A stretch of 64,000 nucleotides of DNA, from contig NW_026728916.1 of NCBI RefSeq assembly GCF_030272615.1, positions 248,001-312,000 of the forward strand. Direction: 5' to 3'. This document shows positions 46,710 to 58,487 of the stretch, piece by piece. Every line of letters starts with the position of its first letter. Position 1 is the first letter of the stretch. This DNA comes from Cryptomeria japonica. Its lineage: Eukaryota; Streptophyta; Pinopsida; Cupressales; Cupressaceae. Both the position numbers and the translations under genes were made by a program. Under the pieces are notes generated by a model that worked only from the letters and a program-made list of their open reading frames with translations, ran no database searches and was not told the DNA's origin.

Positions 46710-47093
46710 TGTTGGCGTACGTGGACTCCAGCTGGACTCCACTAATCTTCTCTGTCTCCGTATCCCTACTACTCCAACTACCGCATTCACTCCATCTTTT
46801 CGAGTCTTCTTCAACTCTTTTTGATGCATCTAGATGGTTAGGTTTTTTATGCATGCATTCTAGAATCTTCTGTTGTTTCTTGCTGTGAACAGGCTCTGTT
46901 TTAAAGAGAGCAGAATGTAATACTTTGTTTTATGAATGAATGAATGTATAATGCAGAAAGGAGTCATGGGGGCTCTATTTTGTGAAGACATTTATATAAA
47001 CTATTATATAATATGTTTTTGGTAATAATATAAACTGCTTATCTGTTATTATATCACTGTGTTTCTGTTGTCTTGTGTTCTTTCTCCCCTACA
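46710..47093 (+). repeat. 5' LTR of the downstream Copia element
   Basis: It starts TGTTGGCGTACG and ends TCTCCCCTACA. It matches 51651-52034 over its full length with roughly 5% differences counted by eye. Confidence 0.93.
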
Positions 47094-47096
47094 AAG

Positions 47097-47108
47097 TGGT
47101 ATCAGAAC
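47097..47108 (+). other. tRNA-iMet primer-binding site
   Basis: TGGTATCAGAAC lies three bases after the 5' LTR, closely matching the usual TGGTATCAGAGC. Confidence 0.8.
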
Positions 47109-47442
47109 AGGGAAATCAAGGCAAAAGTTGCAGATAAAGGCAAATAGAGAAGGCAGCCAGTCTGCAAGCAATCATCTCTATGAGGTGAAGTTGTTGAAGG
47201 TAATATTGATGTGTGGAGAAGACACAGAGGTAACAAAGAACTTGTTGAAGTTGACAGTTAACATAGCTACCAGATTAAAGCTACTAGATACATATTGTTG
47301 CTGATAAAGAAAGAGAGAAGCTACCATTATTCAGAAGTGCAAACTAGTGAGGAAAGTCAAAGTTTTTAATTAAGGTAGAAGGGGCTCCTGCAGAAACAAA
47401 CAGAGAACCCTGCAAAGGCAAAGTTTTATTCTGAAAAAAATT

Positions 47443-48414
47443 ATGACAAGAACAAGTGGAAGTATTTCACAACCACAGATTCCAATTTTTAATGGCAAAA
47501 ATTATGACTATTGGAGTATTAAAATGAAAACTTTATTTTGCTCCAAGGGTATTTGGAACTTTGTTGAAAATGGGTTCCCTAAACCACCAAATCAACAGGC
47601 ATATCAAGCACTTTCACAAGTTGAGAAAGATTTGCTAGAGGAAAACAAGAAGAAAGATGCAAAGGCACTATTTTTCATTCAACAAGCAATGGAGGAATCA
47701 ATCTTTCCAAAGGTTGGTTCTACCACAAGATCAAAGCAAGCATGGGACAGTTTGCAAACAGCATACCAAGGCACAGGCAAGGTAATAATGGCAAAATTAC
47801 AAATACTTAGAAGGGATTTTGAAAATCTGCAAATGATGGACTCAGATTCAATAGATTCATTTTTCACTCATGCAATGTCAACAGTAAATCAGCTAAGGTC
47901 CTATGGAGACACTATTGAAGATCAAAAAATTGTAGAGAAAATACTTAGAAGTCTGCCTACCAAGTTTGATGCAATTGTAATAGCCATTCAAGAGGCCAAA
48001 GATCTTGCTCAACTATTAGTAGATGAATTAATGGGGTCACTCTTAGTGCATGAGCAAAGAATAAATCGATTAGGGACATCATCATTGGAAAATGCATTCA
48101 AGAGTCAACTTTCTTTTGGCAAAATAAGGGGGAGATCAAATCACAACAGAGGTAGAGGGTGTTTTACACCAAGGGGAGGAAGAGAAAATACACAATTTGA
48201 AAGTAGAAGACCAGCTTCGAGCCCACATGCCCATTCTACACCAACAAGAGGAAGGGGGAGCAACCATTCTCATAGCCATCATCAAGGAGAAAGGTATGAT
48301 AAATCAAACATCCAATGTTATTATTGCAATAAATTTGGGCATTTTGCATCAAGAAGTAGAAAAAAACAATATGATAGGAACAAGCAAAAGGCACATTTTA
48401 CAAATGAAAATTAG
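47443..48414 (+). pseudogene. Copia gag
   Basis: The 323-aa open frame has the gag start IPIFNGKNYDYWSIKMKT, the conserved helical region (WDSLQTAYQGTGKV, LRRDFENLQM) and an Arg/Gly-rich segment. The zinc knuckle CYYCNKFGHFASRS lacks its last Cys. The frame ends at a stop (48412) that interrupts the original gag-pol fusion, because the downstream sequence continues in the same frame. Confidence 0.88.
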
Positions 48415-48441
48415 ACAAACACTAATGAGCAAGACACCATA

Positions 48442-49062
48442 TTGATAACATGCAATGTAGCACAAGAGAGTTCCAAAGAAGTATGGTTCCTAGATAGAGG
48501 TTTTAGTAATCATATGAGTTGTAATAAGGAGATGTTTGCAATAATGGATGACTCAGTAAAATCAGAAGTAAAATTAGGAAATGATCAACGAGTTTTAGTC
48601 ATGGGCAAAGGGTCAATTAATATAAGATCTGAGCAAGGTGAAGAAAAGCATATTTCTGATGTATACTATGTTCTTGGATTGCAACACCACCTCATAAGCA
48701 TTGGACAACTAGTGCAAAAAGGATATAGAATATACTTTGAAAATGGTGAATGTGTGATTCTAGACAAGAAACCAAGCAATGGGCTGATTGCAAAAGTAGA
48801 AATGACAAAAAACAGGATGTTTCCATTAAGAATTCAAAGTGAACTATTTGTAGAGACACAAGGATTGCAAAAGGTTGCTGAATTAGCTTTCAAACCCTCA
48901 TATAAAAATGAAACTTGGTTATGGCACTTAAGGCTTGGGCATTTAAACTTCAAAGGGTTACAGCCGTTATACAAGAAGAAAATGGTATATGGGCTACCAC
49001 CAATAGAGCTACTTAAGACCACATGTGAGAGTTGCATATTGGCAAAGCAACATAGAAAATAA
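48442..49062 (+). pseudogene. Copia protease and pre-integrase region
   Basis: It begins with the protease active-site region WFLDRGFSNHMS, where the usual DSG triad is DRG, so the protease is dead. The pre-integrase zinc-binding part follows (LWHLRLGHLNFKGLQ ... CESCILAKQH). A stop at 49060 ends the open stretch in the same frame as gag. Confidence 0.85.
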
Positions 49063-50515
49063 TTTCTAGCTGGCGAGTCTTATAGGGCAAAACATCCACT
49101 TGAGATATTACATTTAGATCTTTGTGGACCTATGCAAACACCTTCCATAAGTGGAAAGCTTTATTTCTTGACATTTATTGATGATTTTAGCAGAAAAGTA
49201 TGGATTTATTTCTTGAAATATAAATCAGATGTATTTGCTATTTTTAAGGAGTTCAAGACAAAAGTTGAGAAATAAACTGGATACTATATTAAAACATTGA
49301 GAACTAATCAAGGTGGAGAGTACATATCAATTGATTTTTCAGAATTTTTGCAAAGAAAATGGCATAAATAAACAATTTACAGCAAGGTATACTCCTCAAC
49401 AAAATGGAGTAGCTAAGAGAAAGAATAGAACAATTATGGAAATAGCACGAAGTATGATAAAAGAAAAACATCTACCAAATGAGTGTCGGGTGAAAGCGGT
49501 TGCATGCTCGGTATACATATTAAATAGGTGTCCAACAAAAGCAGTGATAAATAAAACACTAGAAGAAGCCTGGAGCAAAAGGAAGCATAACATATCACAT
49601 TTAAGAGTTTTTGGTTGTGTGGCATACTCCTTGATACCTCAAGAGTTGAGAAATAAACTAGATGATAGAGGAGAGAAGTGCATATTTGTGGGATATAGTG
49701 AAAAATCCAAGGCGTATAAGTTGTACAATCCTATCACAAAGAAGCTGATTATAAGTTGTGATGTTGAGTTTGTTGAAGATGAAGCATGGGATGGTAGCAT
49801 AGACAAAACAACTATAGTTGCAGCTAGTGTTCCACAAGAGAATGAAGAGAATGAAACTCAAGTTGAGAATCCTACTATACAAGCAAATGTACCTACAACA
49901 CCTTCTAGAGCACCTAGCACTCCAAATGCTACAACACCAGCAAGTAATAACAACAGTGAATCTTCTAATCCAACCCTTGCATCACTAAGATCAATATCCA
50001 TAAACACTTCAAAGAAGACACGTAGTCTAAGGGAGATTTATGATGAAATCCAAGAGGTTGAAAATGATGATATATGCACTAATTTTGCATTCCTGATACA
50101 AGCTGATCCAATTTGCTTTGAAAATGCTATTAAAGATGACAAATGGATTGCAGCCATGGATGAAGAAATCCAATTCACTAAAAATAATCAAACTTGGGAT
50201 CTAGTTGAGCTTCCTAAAGACAATGATGTGATTGGAGCTAAGTGGGTTTACAAAACAAAGTATAATGCTGATGGAAAAGTAGAGAAACATAGGGCACAAC
50301 TAGTGGCTAAAGGCTTTGCACAACAACCAGGTATAGACTACAATGAAACATTTGCACCCATGGCAAGATTGGATACAATAAGAATGATTTTATCTGTAGC
50401 AGCTCAAAACAAATGGAAAGTTTTCCAAATGGACGTTAAATCAGCATTCTTGAATGGTATTTTAGAAGAAGAAGTGTATGTAAATCAGCCACCTGGTTAT
50501 GAAATTCTAGGATGA
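49063..50515 (+). pseudogene. Copia integrase and start of reverse transcriptase
   Basis: The integrase core reads FIDDFSRKVWIYFLKY, then TNQGGEY and YTPQQNGVAKRKN. Here the usual TD-GGE Asp is Asn and the catalytic Glu (ERKN) is Lys, so the DDE triad is damaged twice. A stop (49273) and a frameshift (about 49315) also occur. After ESCIFVGY-type sequence (KCIFVGYSEKSKAYKLYNP) the frame runs into RT (KWVYKTKYNADGKVEKHRAQ, MDVKSAFLNGILEEEVYVNQ) and ends at a TGA (50513). Confidence 0.85.
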
Positions 50516-51643
50516 GAACATAAGGTATACAAACTGAAAAGGGCCCTATATGGTTTGAAGCAAGCTCCTAGAGCTTGGTACAACAGGATAGATTCTTATT
50601 TTGTGAACAATGGTTTTGGCAAGTGTGGCAATGAACCAACTTTGTATGTCAAAGTGAATGATAAAAAGGAAATTTTGATAGTTTGTTTGTATGTAGATGA
50701 TTTGATATTCATAGGTAATATGTCCATTGACTCATTCAAGGCAACCATGAAAAAGGAATTTGATATGACTGATTTGGGGCTCATGAGATACTTTCTTGGC
50801 ATGGAGGTAAGTCAAAATGATCAAGGCATCTTCATATGTCAAAGCAAGTATGCTATTGATTTGATGAAGAGATTTAAGATGACAAATGTGAATCCAACAC
50901 CTACACCCATTGCTTTGGGTTTAAAACTTAGTAAGGATGACAAAATTCCTAGTGTAGATGCAACTTTATTCAAAAGATTAGTTGGTAGCCTCATGTATCT
51001 AACTGCCACAAGATCGGATATTATGTATGGGGTTAGTCTTATTTCTAGATTCATGGATAAACCAAAAGAATCACATTGGAAAACTAGGAAAAGAATTTTA
51101 AGGTATATTGCTAGAACAAAGAGTTTTGGGATTTTATATACATCTTCAGATGACTACAAACTGATTGGATATATAGATAGTGATTGGGGATGTAGCATAG
51201 ATGATAGAAAAAGAACTTCTAGGTATATCTTTCATCTTGGTTCTGGTGCTATCTCTTGGGCATCAAAGAAACAACCAATTGTTACCCTCTCATCAGCTAA
51301 AGCAGAATATGTTGCAGCCACATCAGTAGCTTGCCAAGCAGTATGGATGAGGAGAGTACTTTCAGATTTGCGGCATCAACAAGAAGAACCTATGAAAATC
51401 TATTGTGATAACAATTCAGCAATTGCTTTATCTAAAAATCATGTCTTTCATAAACAGAGCAAGTATATTGATACAAGATATCATTTTATTTGAGAATTGG
51501 TGAACAATGGTGACATATATCTTCAGTTTTGCAGGTCCAATGAACAACTAGCAGACATTTTCACAAAGTCACTTGCAAATAATGTTTTTGAACACCTCCG
51601 AGAAGGAATTGGTATTGTAGACATATATGGCAGTGAAGATTAA
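50516..51643 (+). pseudogene. Copia reverse transcriptase and RNase H
   Basis: This is the same frame as upstream after one stop. It carries ALYGLKQAPRAWYNRID, the RT box LYVDDLIFIGN and MKYFLG-type sequence (LMRYFLGMEVSQ). RNase H blocks follow: DSDWGCSIDDRKRT, LSSAKAEYVAA and IYCDNNSAIALSKN. A TGA at 51491 precedes the final segment ending in DIYGSED at 51643. The RT active site looks intact. Confidence 0.88.
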
Positions 51644-51650
51644 GGGGGAG

Positions 51651-52034
51651 TGTTGGTGTACATGGACTCCAGCTGGACTCCACTAATCTTCTCTGCCTCT
51701 GTATCCTAACTACTCCAACTACCACATTCACTCCACCTTCTCGAGTCTTCTTCAACTCTTTTTGATGCATCTAGATGGTTAGGTTTTTTATGCACGCATT
51801 CTAGAATCTTCTATTGTTTTTTGCTGTGAACAGGCTCTATTTTAAAGAGACCAAAATGTAATACTTCATTTTATGAATGAATGAATGTATAATGCAAAAA
51901 GGAGTCATTGGCAGCTCTATTTTGTGAAGACATTTATATAAACTGTTATATAATATGTTTTTGGTATAATATAAACTGCTTATCTGTTATTATATCATTG
52001 TGTTTCTATTGTCTTGTGTTCTTTCTCCCCTACA
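51651..52034 (+). repeat. 3' LTR of the downstream Copia element
   Basis: It starts TGTTGGTGTACA right after the polypurine tract and ends CTACA, followed by target duplication AACTG. Confidence 0.93.
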
Positions 52035-52039
52035 AACTG

Positions 52040-53260
52040 AAAGTTGCAATCGCTCCATACTGTTGAATGGTTAAGTTGGATATATAAAGAACATTTATAG
52101 ATGAAGATATTAGTGAATAAATTATTTGATATAGTACATATAAATGATGAGACGACTAATTATTCATATTTATAATTGTTTTTTATTGTTGTGTAATTTA
52201 AAATAGGTTGAAAACATTTTTAACAATTTTTATTATGAACATTTCAATCAAAGATATAAGTTAATATAAGTTAATAAATTGTTCGATATAGTATTAATAT
52301 TTTATATTTATAATTTTTCTTATTATTATTATGTAGTTTGAAATAGATTGAAAATATCTATTTGTTTATATTTGATAATAACTAAATTTTGGTTAATTTT
52401 GATCAGCAATTTTAATTGTAATAATTGTGATGTTGAATCATATTGAACTTCTCATGAAATTCTATTTGATTGTTGAGCAGTTCAAACTTATCCAAATTGA
52501 AAGGAATAATTCACCCTCTATATAATAGAAGCATTAATAAATAAAATCTTAAGATTTGTTCTTTTAAAAATTTACTAATCATGAACAATAGTGATGAGGG
52601 GTTATAATTTTTAGTAGCATTGTTCACATGACATGGTGCTTTCCTCAAAATCATTCCTACAATCTCATGTATTTAGAATTTTGACATTGACAATAGAAAA
52701 AAATGGTGCATTGTCTCTAACAACTTTTTGTTTGTTTTCAAAAAAAGAATGACCAATATAGCAAAAGATAATCATTAACTTACAACAATAGATGCAAATG
52801 CCAGTTTAGTTATGCTAGTTACATATCAATACTTTTACCTCTATACATATGAAATGCACCATTTTTTATAAAAAATTATATAGAATAATAAGTTTAACTT
52901 GTAATAAAAATGCTAATTGCAACTTCAAAGCCGAAACTTTTTTAAGAAAATACAACTTTATATCACACTCTAATCTAATTAGAAATCCATATGATAATAG
53001 CAGCAACATTGATTTAATTTAAGTGTAAGATGGGGAAAATGATGACAACATTGATATTCAAGCTAGAAAATAAATTTATAAAATTAAGACTAAGTGAATT
53101 CACAAGAAAACTATAATGGATGGTGCAATATGACCATTCGTAAGGCACTTCGAATGATTTATTGATTCTCTCAAAAATAGGTAAAACATTATTAATGTAT
53201 GATATTGCATTAAAAGTGATTACACCTAATATGATGGATGCAACCTTTTGAAATGTTAGA
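52040..53260. other. AT-rich spacer
   Basis: All frames are short. I see no transposon end, RNA gene or hairpin of note. Confidence 0.5.
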
Positions 53261-53261
53261 A

Positions 53262-53430
53262 CAACACCTTATATGACTATTATAACATTCTAATAATTGG
53301 TATAATAGCACATATGTCTAATGTAGTATTCCAAAATACTAAAATAACACTTTGTGTAACTAGTATAGCTTTATAATGATTGGAACAACACCGTGTATGA
53401 CTAATTGAATATTAAGGATGATTAGTGGTG
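53262..53430. repeat. Degenerate tandem repeat, about 41-bp unit
   Basis: Four diverged copies begin AACAACACCTTATATGACTA, AATAGCACATATGTCTAATG, AATAACACTTTGTGTAACTA and AACAACACCGTGTATGACTA. They are old, non-coding and roughly head to tail. Confidence 0.55.
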
Positions 53431-54105
53431 GTTGGGAATGATGTAAACTAGTGACTATATAATTTAATCTTAGGGTTTGGATTTACCAATTTTACTCCTC
53501 CAAATATAGTTCTTAGCTACAATTGATTAGAAATATAGTAAACAATTCATGTCCATAAGTTATTAATGCACATCAACTCTCCAAAGTCTTTTAAACCAAT
53601 GCAACAACCATTATATACAATGAGAAACATTTTAGTGACTCTATAATATATTTTCAAATACTTTATTAATCGATGAAATATTTAATAAATTATTATAGTG
53701 ATGATAGTGATTGACAAAAATGAGAACAATTTTAATCATGAGGTTTTGAAGGTCTATCTCCCAAAAATCTATTCCAAAATGGTCAAATATAGGTGTTGGG
53801 CACACTACTCTAGGTGTTTCCATCTATTAAAAGGTCATCACAACCTTTGACCGTCTACTCTATGCTTTTACCACTTTTGGTATTAGATCTAAACCCAAAC
53901 ACAAAAAAAAATGGGAAGAAGGTTTATGTTATATAGTGGCTTCCATAATTCAAAGCCCATGTTAGTGCTCCCACCTCGATAATATGTATCATCATGAAAA
54001 AGAGTGTAGACCCTAAGGAGGATAGAGGAAAAGTAGTAATGAAAAATTAGAATGAAATGATTAAACCTTAAGAATGAAACCCCCTGATGGTGTTTAGCTT
54101 CCTTG
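53431..54105. other. Spacer without recognised features
   Basis: No supported gene is present. The 60-codon minus-strand frame at 53641-53823 has no motif. Confidence 0.45.
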
Positions 54106-54107
54106 TA

Positions 54108-54895
54108 GTGATGTAATGTAATGATATTTATGAAAGTACTTCAAATATTTTTTTATTAAGGTAAGGTGGATTTTTTACAACGCTCAAACCCTTGAACAGA
54201 AAAGGAGGTTACAAATAGGTTAACTAATAACAACAAAACAAAAAATGCAGACCAAAATATTAGTAGAACCAACGTGTAGGAAAAAAATCTTGCAGTGGGA
54301 GTAGACTACTAGCCACATCTAGAGAAATAATTGAAAATCTAATTTGGAGCCCAAATTCACCCCAAAGGACCCAAATTGTCTAAGAAGGGCTATTATCATG
54401 AGCCAAAAATTTAGGAGTAGAGGAGGAGACACCATTAGAATAAACTACATAGAATTCACCCAATCGAGAATTACGTCTAAAGGGAGAGACTAAGTATCTA
54501 GGATAACTAAGGGAAGAGGAGAGCTATCGAAGCCACATTTAAATGATGTAGCAAAAGAGTAAATAACATATCGGAAATCCATGTGATTTGAAGTAGTAGA
54601 GGAAAGAGGCACTGAATAATAGAACTATTTGAATCAAAATTTGGTTCATTAGGGAAAAGCTTGAGATAGATTAGACCAAGAAAGGGAAGGACTTAGACAA
54701 GAGCCATGAGGACAAATCAAGACTAAATGTCTAGTAGCAAAATAGCATCTATAATAACAATGAGCACCCTCGTAATGTATTATCTGAGTTTGACGATGTT
54801 CAGTTGCGTAATATACAATCTCACCTAGTAAAGCCTTCAACATATCCATATCAACATGGATTTTATACTAGGTGAAAGAAAGAATCTATGAAATT
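54108..54895 (-). mobile_element. ORF1-only LINE-derived retroelement, copy 2
   Basis: This is homologous to 20835-21680 along its length. The minus strand carries the C-terminal half of ORF1 (DMLKALLGEIVYYATEH, then IIHYEGAHCYYRCYFATRHL with zinc-knuckle Cys/His residues and CPHGSC), followed directly by the 3' untranslated region ending CCACCTTACCTTAATAAAAA. It is 5'-truncated near 54895. As in copy 1 there is no endonuclease or RT. Confidence 0.65.
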
Positions 54896-54899
54896 GTTG

Positions 54900-55420
54900 A
54901 ATCTGGAAAGAGAGAAAAGAATGATATGGTTGATCTGTGGGTTATAGTATATATTTTATGCTTATAATTAATCATGTATTCAGTCCTCCTTCATGCAAAT
55001 TTTATATGTTATCTTTGTGCATCTGATATAAAATGATTTTTATAATATGTGAGTAATGAAATGTTTTGTGAGTGCATCTTCTTGATGTTTGTTCACATTT
55101 TAATTTTTAAAATCCAGTTGAATGATTTTCTATTCCATAATTCTTCCGTACGAAATGGATCTTTGTATTCATTTTTTATTTCTTCCTGGAGTTTGGCTAT
55201 CTTGCTTGCTTTATAGTTAAGTCCATACTCTTCAAATCTCAAATCTTATCATATGAGAGAGTTGACATACAAGAAGATTGTTAATTCAATAGCAGTCTTT
55301 ATAATTGTTTTGGAACATTTGCCTATGTCTATTGAATGATTCACCTTAATTATAAAAGGAAAATTTGTAATAACAAACATCATTGATCATAAATATTTTA
55401 AAGACCTCTTTACACAGTAG
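54900..55420. repeat. Distal flank of A3
   Basis: 55010-55330 matches 7260-7570 (ATGAAATGTTTTGTGAGTGC, GAATGATTTTCTATTCCATA). It is part of the ancestral duplicated unit. Confidence 0.55.
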
Positions 55421-55518
55421 TTCAGAAAAATTCCATCTTATTGTGCAAACGAGAGGAAGAGAGTATGGTTAGCCAAGTTAGATCAAAATGTTTGTAATTA
55501 TTGATGAATTTAATCTCT

Positions 55519-56318
55519 TTTATAGGGTTAATGGGAGAGCTGCAAAATAAAGAAGCAGCAGCGGTAACAAGACATGGCACCCTAAGATAGGGATGGGAGC
55601 TTTGGACTGTAGGTACGAGGGGTAAGACGACATATACAGTGACCTGCAGCGGGTGAAAGTAAAGGAGCCTCTGGTTAGCGTTGTCATACAGAATATGTAT
55701 GGAAACCTCCAAGGACGACCAGCACACCTGCAACTGAAGCCTCATCCATATCTAACATTGCCAGACACAGTATTATTTTTTCGTCAAACGGGCCAGATTT
55801 TATAGATTTAACGAAATTACGTTTACCTTCGATAACATAATCTGCACCGGCCATATGAAAAGTCATATTTAGATGAGGGACATAACTATAGCAAAGTGAT
55901 GAATAGCATAGACTTCAACCATCTCAAGAATCATTAGATCTGGGTAATCCCAGGACAGAATCCAAAACAGATGCCACTGCCGCAAAGGCGGTGTGCAGCA
56001 ACACAGTGTAGGGTGTTCCAGAGTCGATGATGAATCCACCGCTTCCGTTCACTTGTATATCGAACGTCCCTCACGGAATATTCAGAGACACGTTCCCCAC
56101 GCTTATTCCTTCCACGGAGAGATGATAATAGCTGTTGAGATCTGCCATGACTGTGTTGTTTATCATCATCGTTGACTGCACTTCTATGGCGTTCAACAGG
56201 GGGCCTCATTCCTTTCCAAATGGGGGCCTCTGAGCATTTTTTTTGCGCAGAGCAAACTGTAAAAACAACATATGGTTAGATTCACCACCAGTAATGCGAT
56301 CTTATTATTGTATGTCAT
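55519..56318 (-). pseudogene. Aspartic protease A3, internally deleted
   Basis: This is a minus-strand paralogue of A1. The ATG region is at 56316-56318. Soon after the propeptide start (about 56200) the sequence jumps to the middle of the protein (VQSTMMIN), so roughly residues 45-265, including the first catalytic Asp, are gone. The second motif (DSGTPYTVL) is present, but frameshifts and stops follow. The stretch 55684-55866 keeps NMTFHMAGADYVIEGKRNF in frame. The normal stop is bypassed by a frameshift. Not functional. Confidence 0.8.
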
Positions 56319-56373
56319 TGATCAAGATTTCGAGATTCCCTTAATTTCTACTACAGGTAGGTTTAATGGCGAT

Positions 56374-56390
56374 TGTTATTTATAAGGATT
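56374..56390 (-). promoter_or_regulatory. TATA region of A3
   Basis: Minus-strand AATCCTTATAAATAAC is the counterpart of the A1 TATA box, about 60 bases upstream of the A3 ATG. Confidence 0.5.
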
Positions 56391-57340
56391 ATTCTGTATG
56401 TTAATGGGATTGTTTAATTAATTGGCGCCTGCTGATTATTTTACCATTCTTTGTTTCATCTCTCCTACAGAAGGAGATGACGACAAGATTGATGGGATTA
56501 TAGAATGAAAAAGGGCATCTTATTTTTCACCAAACAACTTCGGAGTTTTCCAATTGTTGCATCGATGGCGACAACGGGAAGGCAAAGAGTTGAAAGAGTC
56601 GATAATATTTCTAATTTCAATTTTGGCTATGGTAAATTTGACGTATTTCTTCGTCCTATCTATTATTGCAAATATAGACAGATCATTAGGAATATAGTTT
56701 TTTCCATATAGTTTATGGAAAATGTTCATAGTTAAATATCAAATAATCGAAAGTCAAAATTAATACAACTACAAATAAAAGAATGTTTGTTTTATTTAAT
56801 ATAGTAATTTCTTTCTTAAAGATAATTATGATAGTCATCTTCAAAATATATCTATATCTATATCATGGTAATTTTTTAATTTCAAAACATATCTATATTT
56901 ATATCATGATAATAATGACATTGTTCATCAAAATGATGCTCTCTATATAAAGAAGGTATACAAAAAATTATTAAATATGACATAATAGAAAGTCAAAATT
57001 AATACAAAGAAAATACATAAGATATCCAACATAGTGATAAATATTTTAAACAATCTTTGTAGATACTATCTTCAAGAACTAATTATATTAATAATAGATA
57101 ATACAGTAGCATTTTAAATAAATTAAAGGTCGAATGAGAAAGGAAAATTTTGCATAGATAAAAATAGTCTCTACAGTCTTACTTTGGTTAGATGTATGGT
57201 TTGTAACTACAAATGAATGTTGGTTTAAGTTACAACAGTATATCAATTAGCCATTCAGTGATAAAAACAAAGGAGTGCTTAATAAACAAAACTCGTATTT
57301 GTATCCTCGACAAGTACAGTCTGTATAAACAAAAAATATA
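56391..57340. other. Spacer of unit 3
   Basis: It is related to the unit 2 spacer and the unit 1 spacer in blocks (GCGCCTGCTG, CTTACTTTGGTTAGAT, AGTGCTTAATAAACAAA). It has no gene. A near-perfect hairpin follows at 57341. Confidence 0.5.
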
Positions 57341-57524
57341 TATAATAGTTTGTTTTTCTGGATTCGATTGTGTGTGTTATTTTTCCATCAACATTTCGAA
57401 TCACACTCCGTGATTCATCATCTTTGGAATTCTTCTCATCCTGATGATGAATCACGGAGTGTGATTCGAAACGTTGATGGAAAAATAACACACACAATCG
57501 AACCCAGAAAAACAAACTATTATA
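57341..57524. repeat. Near-perfect 82-bp inverted repeat (hairpin)
   Basis: The left arm 57341-57422 and right arm 57443-57524 are complementary over 82 bases with only two mismatches, around a 20-base loop. The outer ends are TATAATAGTTTG and CAAACTATTATA. It is absent from the equivalent position in unit 2, so it is a recent insertion: a MITE or foldback element that would also fold like a long microRNA precursor if transcribed. Confidence 0.9.
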
Positions 57525-57723
57525 CAATATGAATTGTGGAAATCTCATAGCTTTAAAAAATATATATTTCAAAACACAAGAATGGTCCAAAAATCAGCAG
57601 GCCGCCAAGAAAGCTGTCAAAAACAGAACAAAACATATGGTCCAAGAATCAGCAGGCTGTCGATATAGAGAAGTAAATATAAGAAAGTTGTCAGAAGCCG
57701 ACTAACAGATTAAGAAGTACTAT

Positions 57724-57730
57724 TATAAAA
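57724..57730 (+). promoter_or_regulatory. TATA box of B3
   Basis: TATAAAATGTGATCCCC is the counterpart of the B2 promoter, 62 bases upstream of the B3 ATG. Confidence 0.55.
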
Positions 57731-57792
57731 TGTGATCCCCACTCCCTAGTAAGCAACCCTGTATTTGGTAGACATTAGGCCATTTGGAGAGA

Positions 57793-58487
57793 ATGGCATA
57801 CAAAAATGTGGTCACATTGCCGACGGTGAATCTGTTCATCTGCTGCTTTCGTACGTTGTTTCTTGCAGAAGCAATACGCACAAACCACCAGTTAATAAGT
57901 GATTCGGCCTTTACCAGGCTCAAAAGAATGGAAGCCTTAATTAAAGCTCAAAGTACAGGAAGATTGGAAACCCTAATGGGTGTGGGTGTTCCTGTGCTTG
58001 GTGAAGACAGAGCATATTTCATGACAATCAGCATGGGAACGCAATAAACATTTTCTCACAAGTTGACATAGACAGCGATCTAATTTGGCCGGATTCTCAG
58101 TACCAGAGGATTAACATCTATCGAGATGGTTTTAGTCTATCCTATCAAGCACCTTATAGCTATGTACCTGATGTGACTACGACTTTTCTTGTGGGTGTAG
58201 ACACAGAATATGTTATTGAAAGTAAACGTAATTTCATTACATATATAGAAGAAATGTGTCTTGCAATGTTTGATATTGAGGATGCTGCTGTTAAAGGTGT
58301 GCCAGTTGTCCTTGGTAATTTCTAATAAAAAATTTAGCATATCCTATACGACAACAGCAACGAGAGGCATCTTTATAATGCACACTCACTCTACCGCGAA
58401 TACACAGAGTCTAAAGTTCACACCTTGAGCTGCCATGGTTTGCTGCTCGTGATACTTTCAATTTTAATTTCCTTATTAATGTTATAA
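57793..58487 (+). pseudogene. Aspartic protease B3, internally deleted
   Basis: It starts MAYKNVVTLPTVNLFICCF like B2 and runs in frame through the signal, the propeptide and MTISMGTQ. There a frameshift and then a large deletion remove most of the protein, from just after the first catalytic region to INIYRDGFSLS, which corresponds to B2 near residue 340. The end (AVLDM-like FDIEDAAVKGVPVVLGNF) carries stops, and the tail sequence is still alignable to 58487. Confidence 0.8.

Larger units (their letters stand above)
46710..52034 (+). mobile_element. Copia retrotransposon downstream of B2
   Basis: This is a complete-structure element: two 384-bp LTRs (46710-47093 and 51651-52034), primer site TGGTATCAGAAC at 47097-47108 (two bases differ at most from the initiator-Met site) and polypurine tract AAGGGGGAG at 51642-51650. 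Perfect 5-bp target duplications AACTG lie at 46705-46709 and 52035-52039. Gag-pol is a single plus-strand frame from 47443 to 51643, broken by in-frame stops at 48412, 49060, 49273, 50513 and 51491 and a frameshift near 49315. The LTRs differ at about 20 positions by eye. It sits 54 bases after the B2 stop. Confidence 0.95.

Noticed and set aside
47059-47304. 81-aa plus-strand frame at the 5' LTR/leader of the Copia element
   Set aside because: It crosses the LTR and primer-binding site and has no homology to gag; gag starts at 47443.
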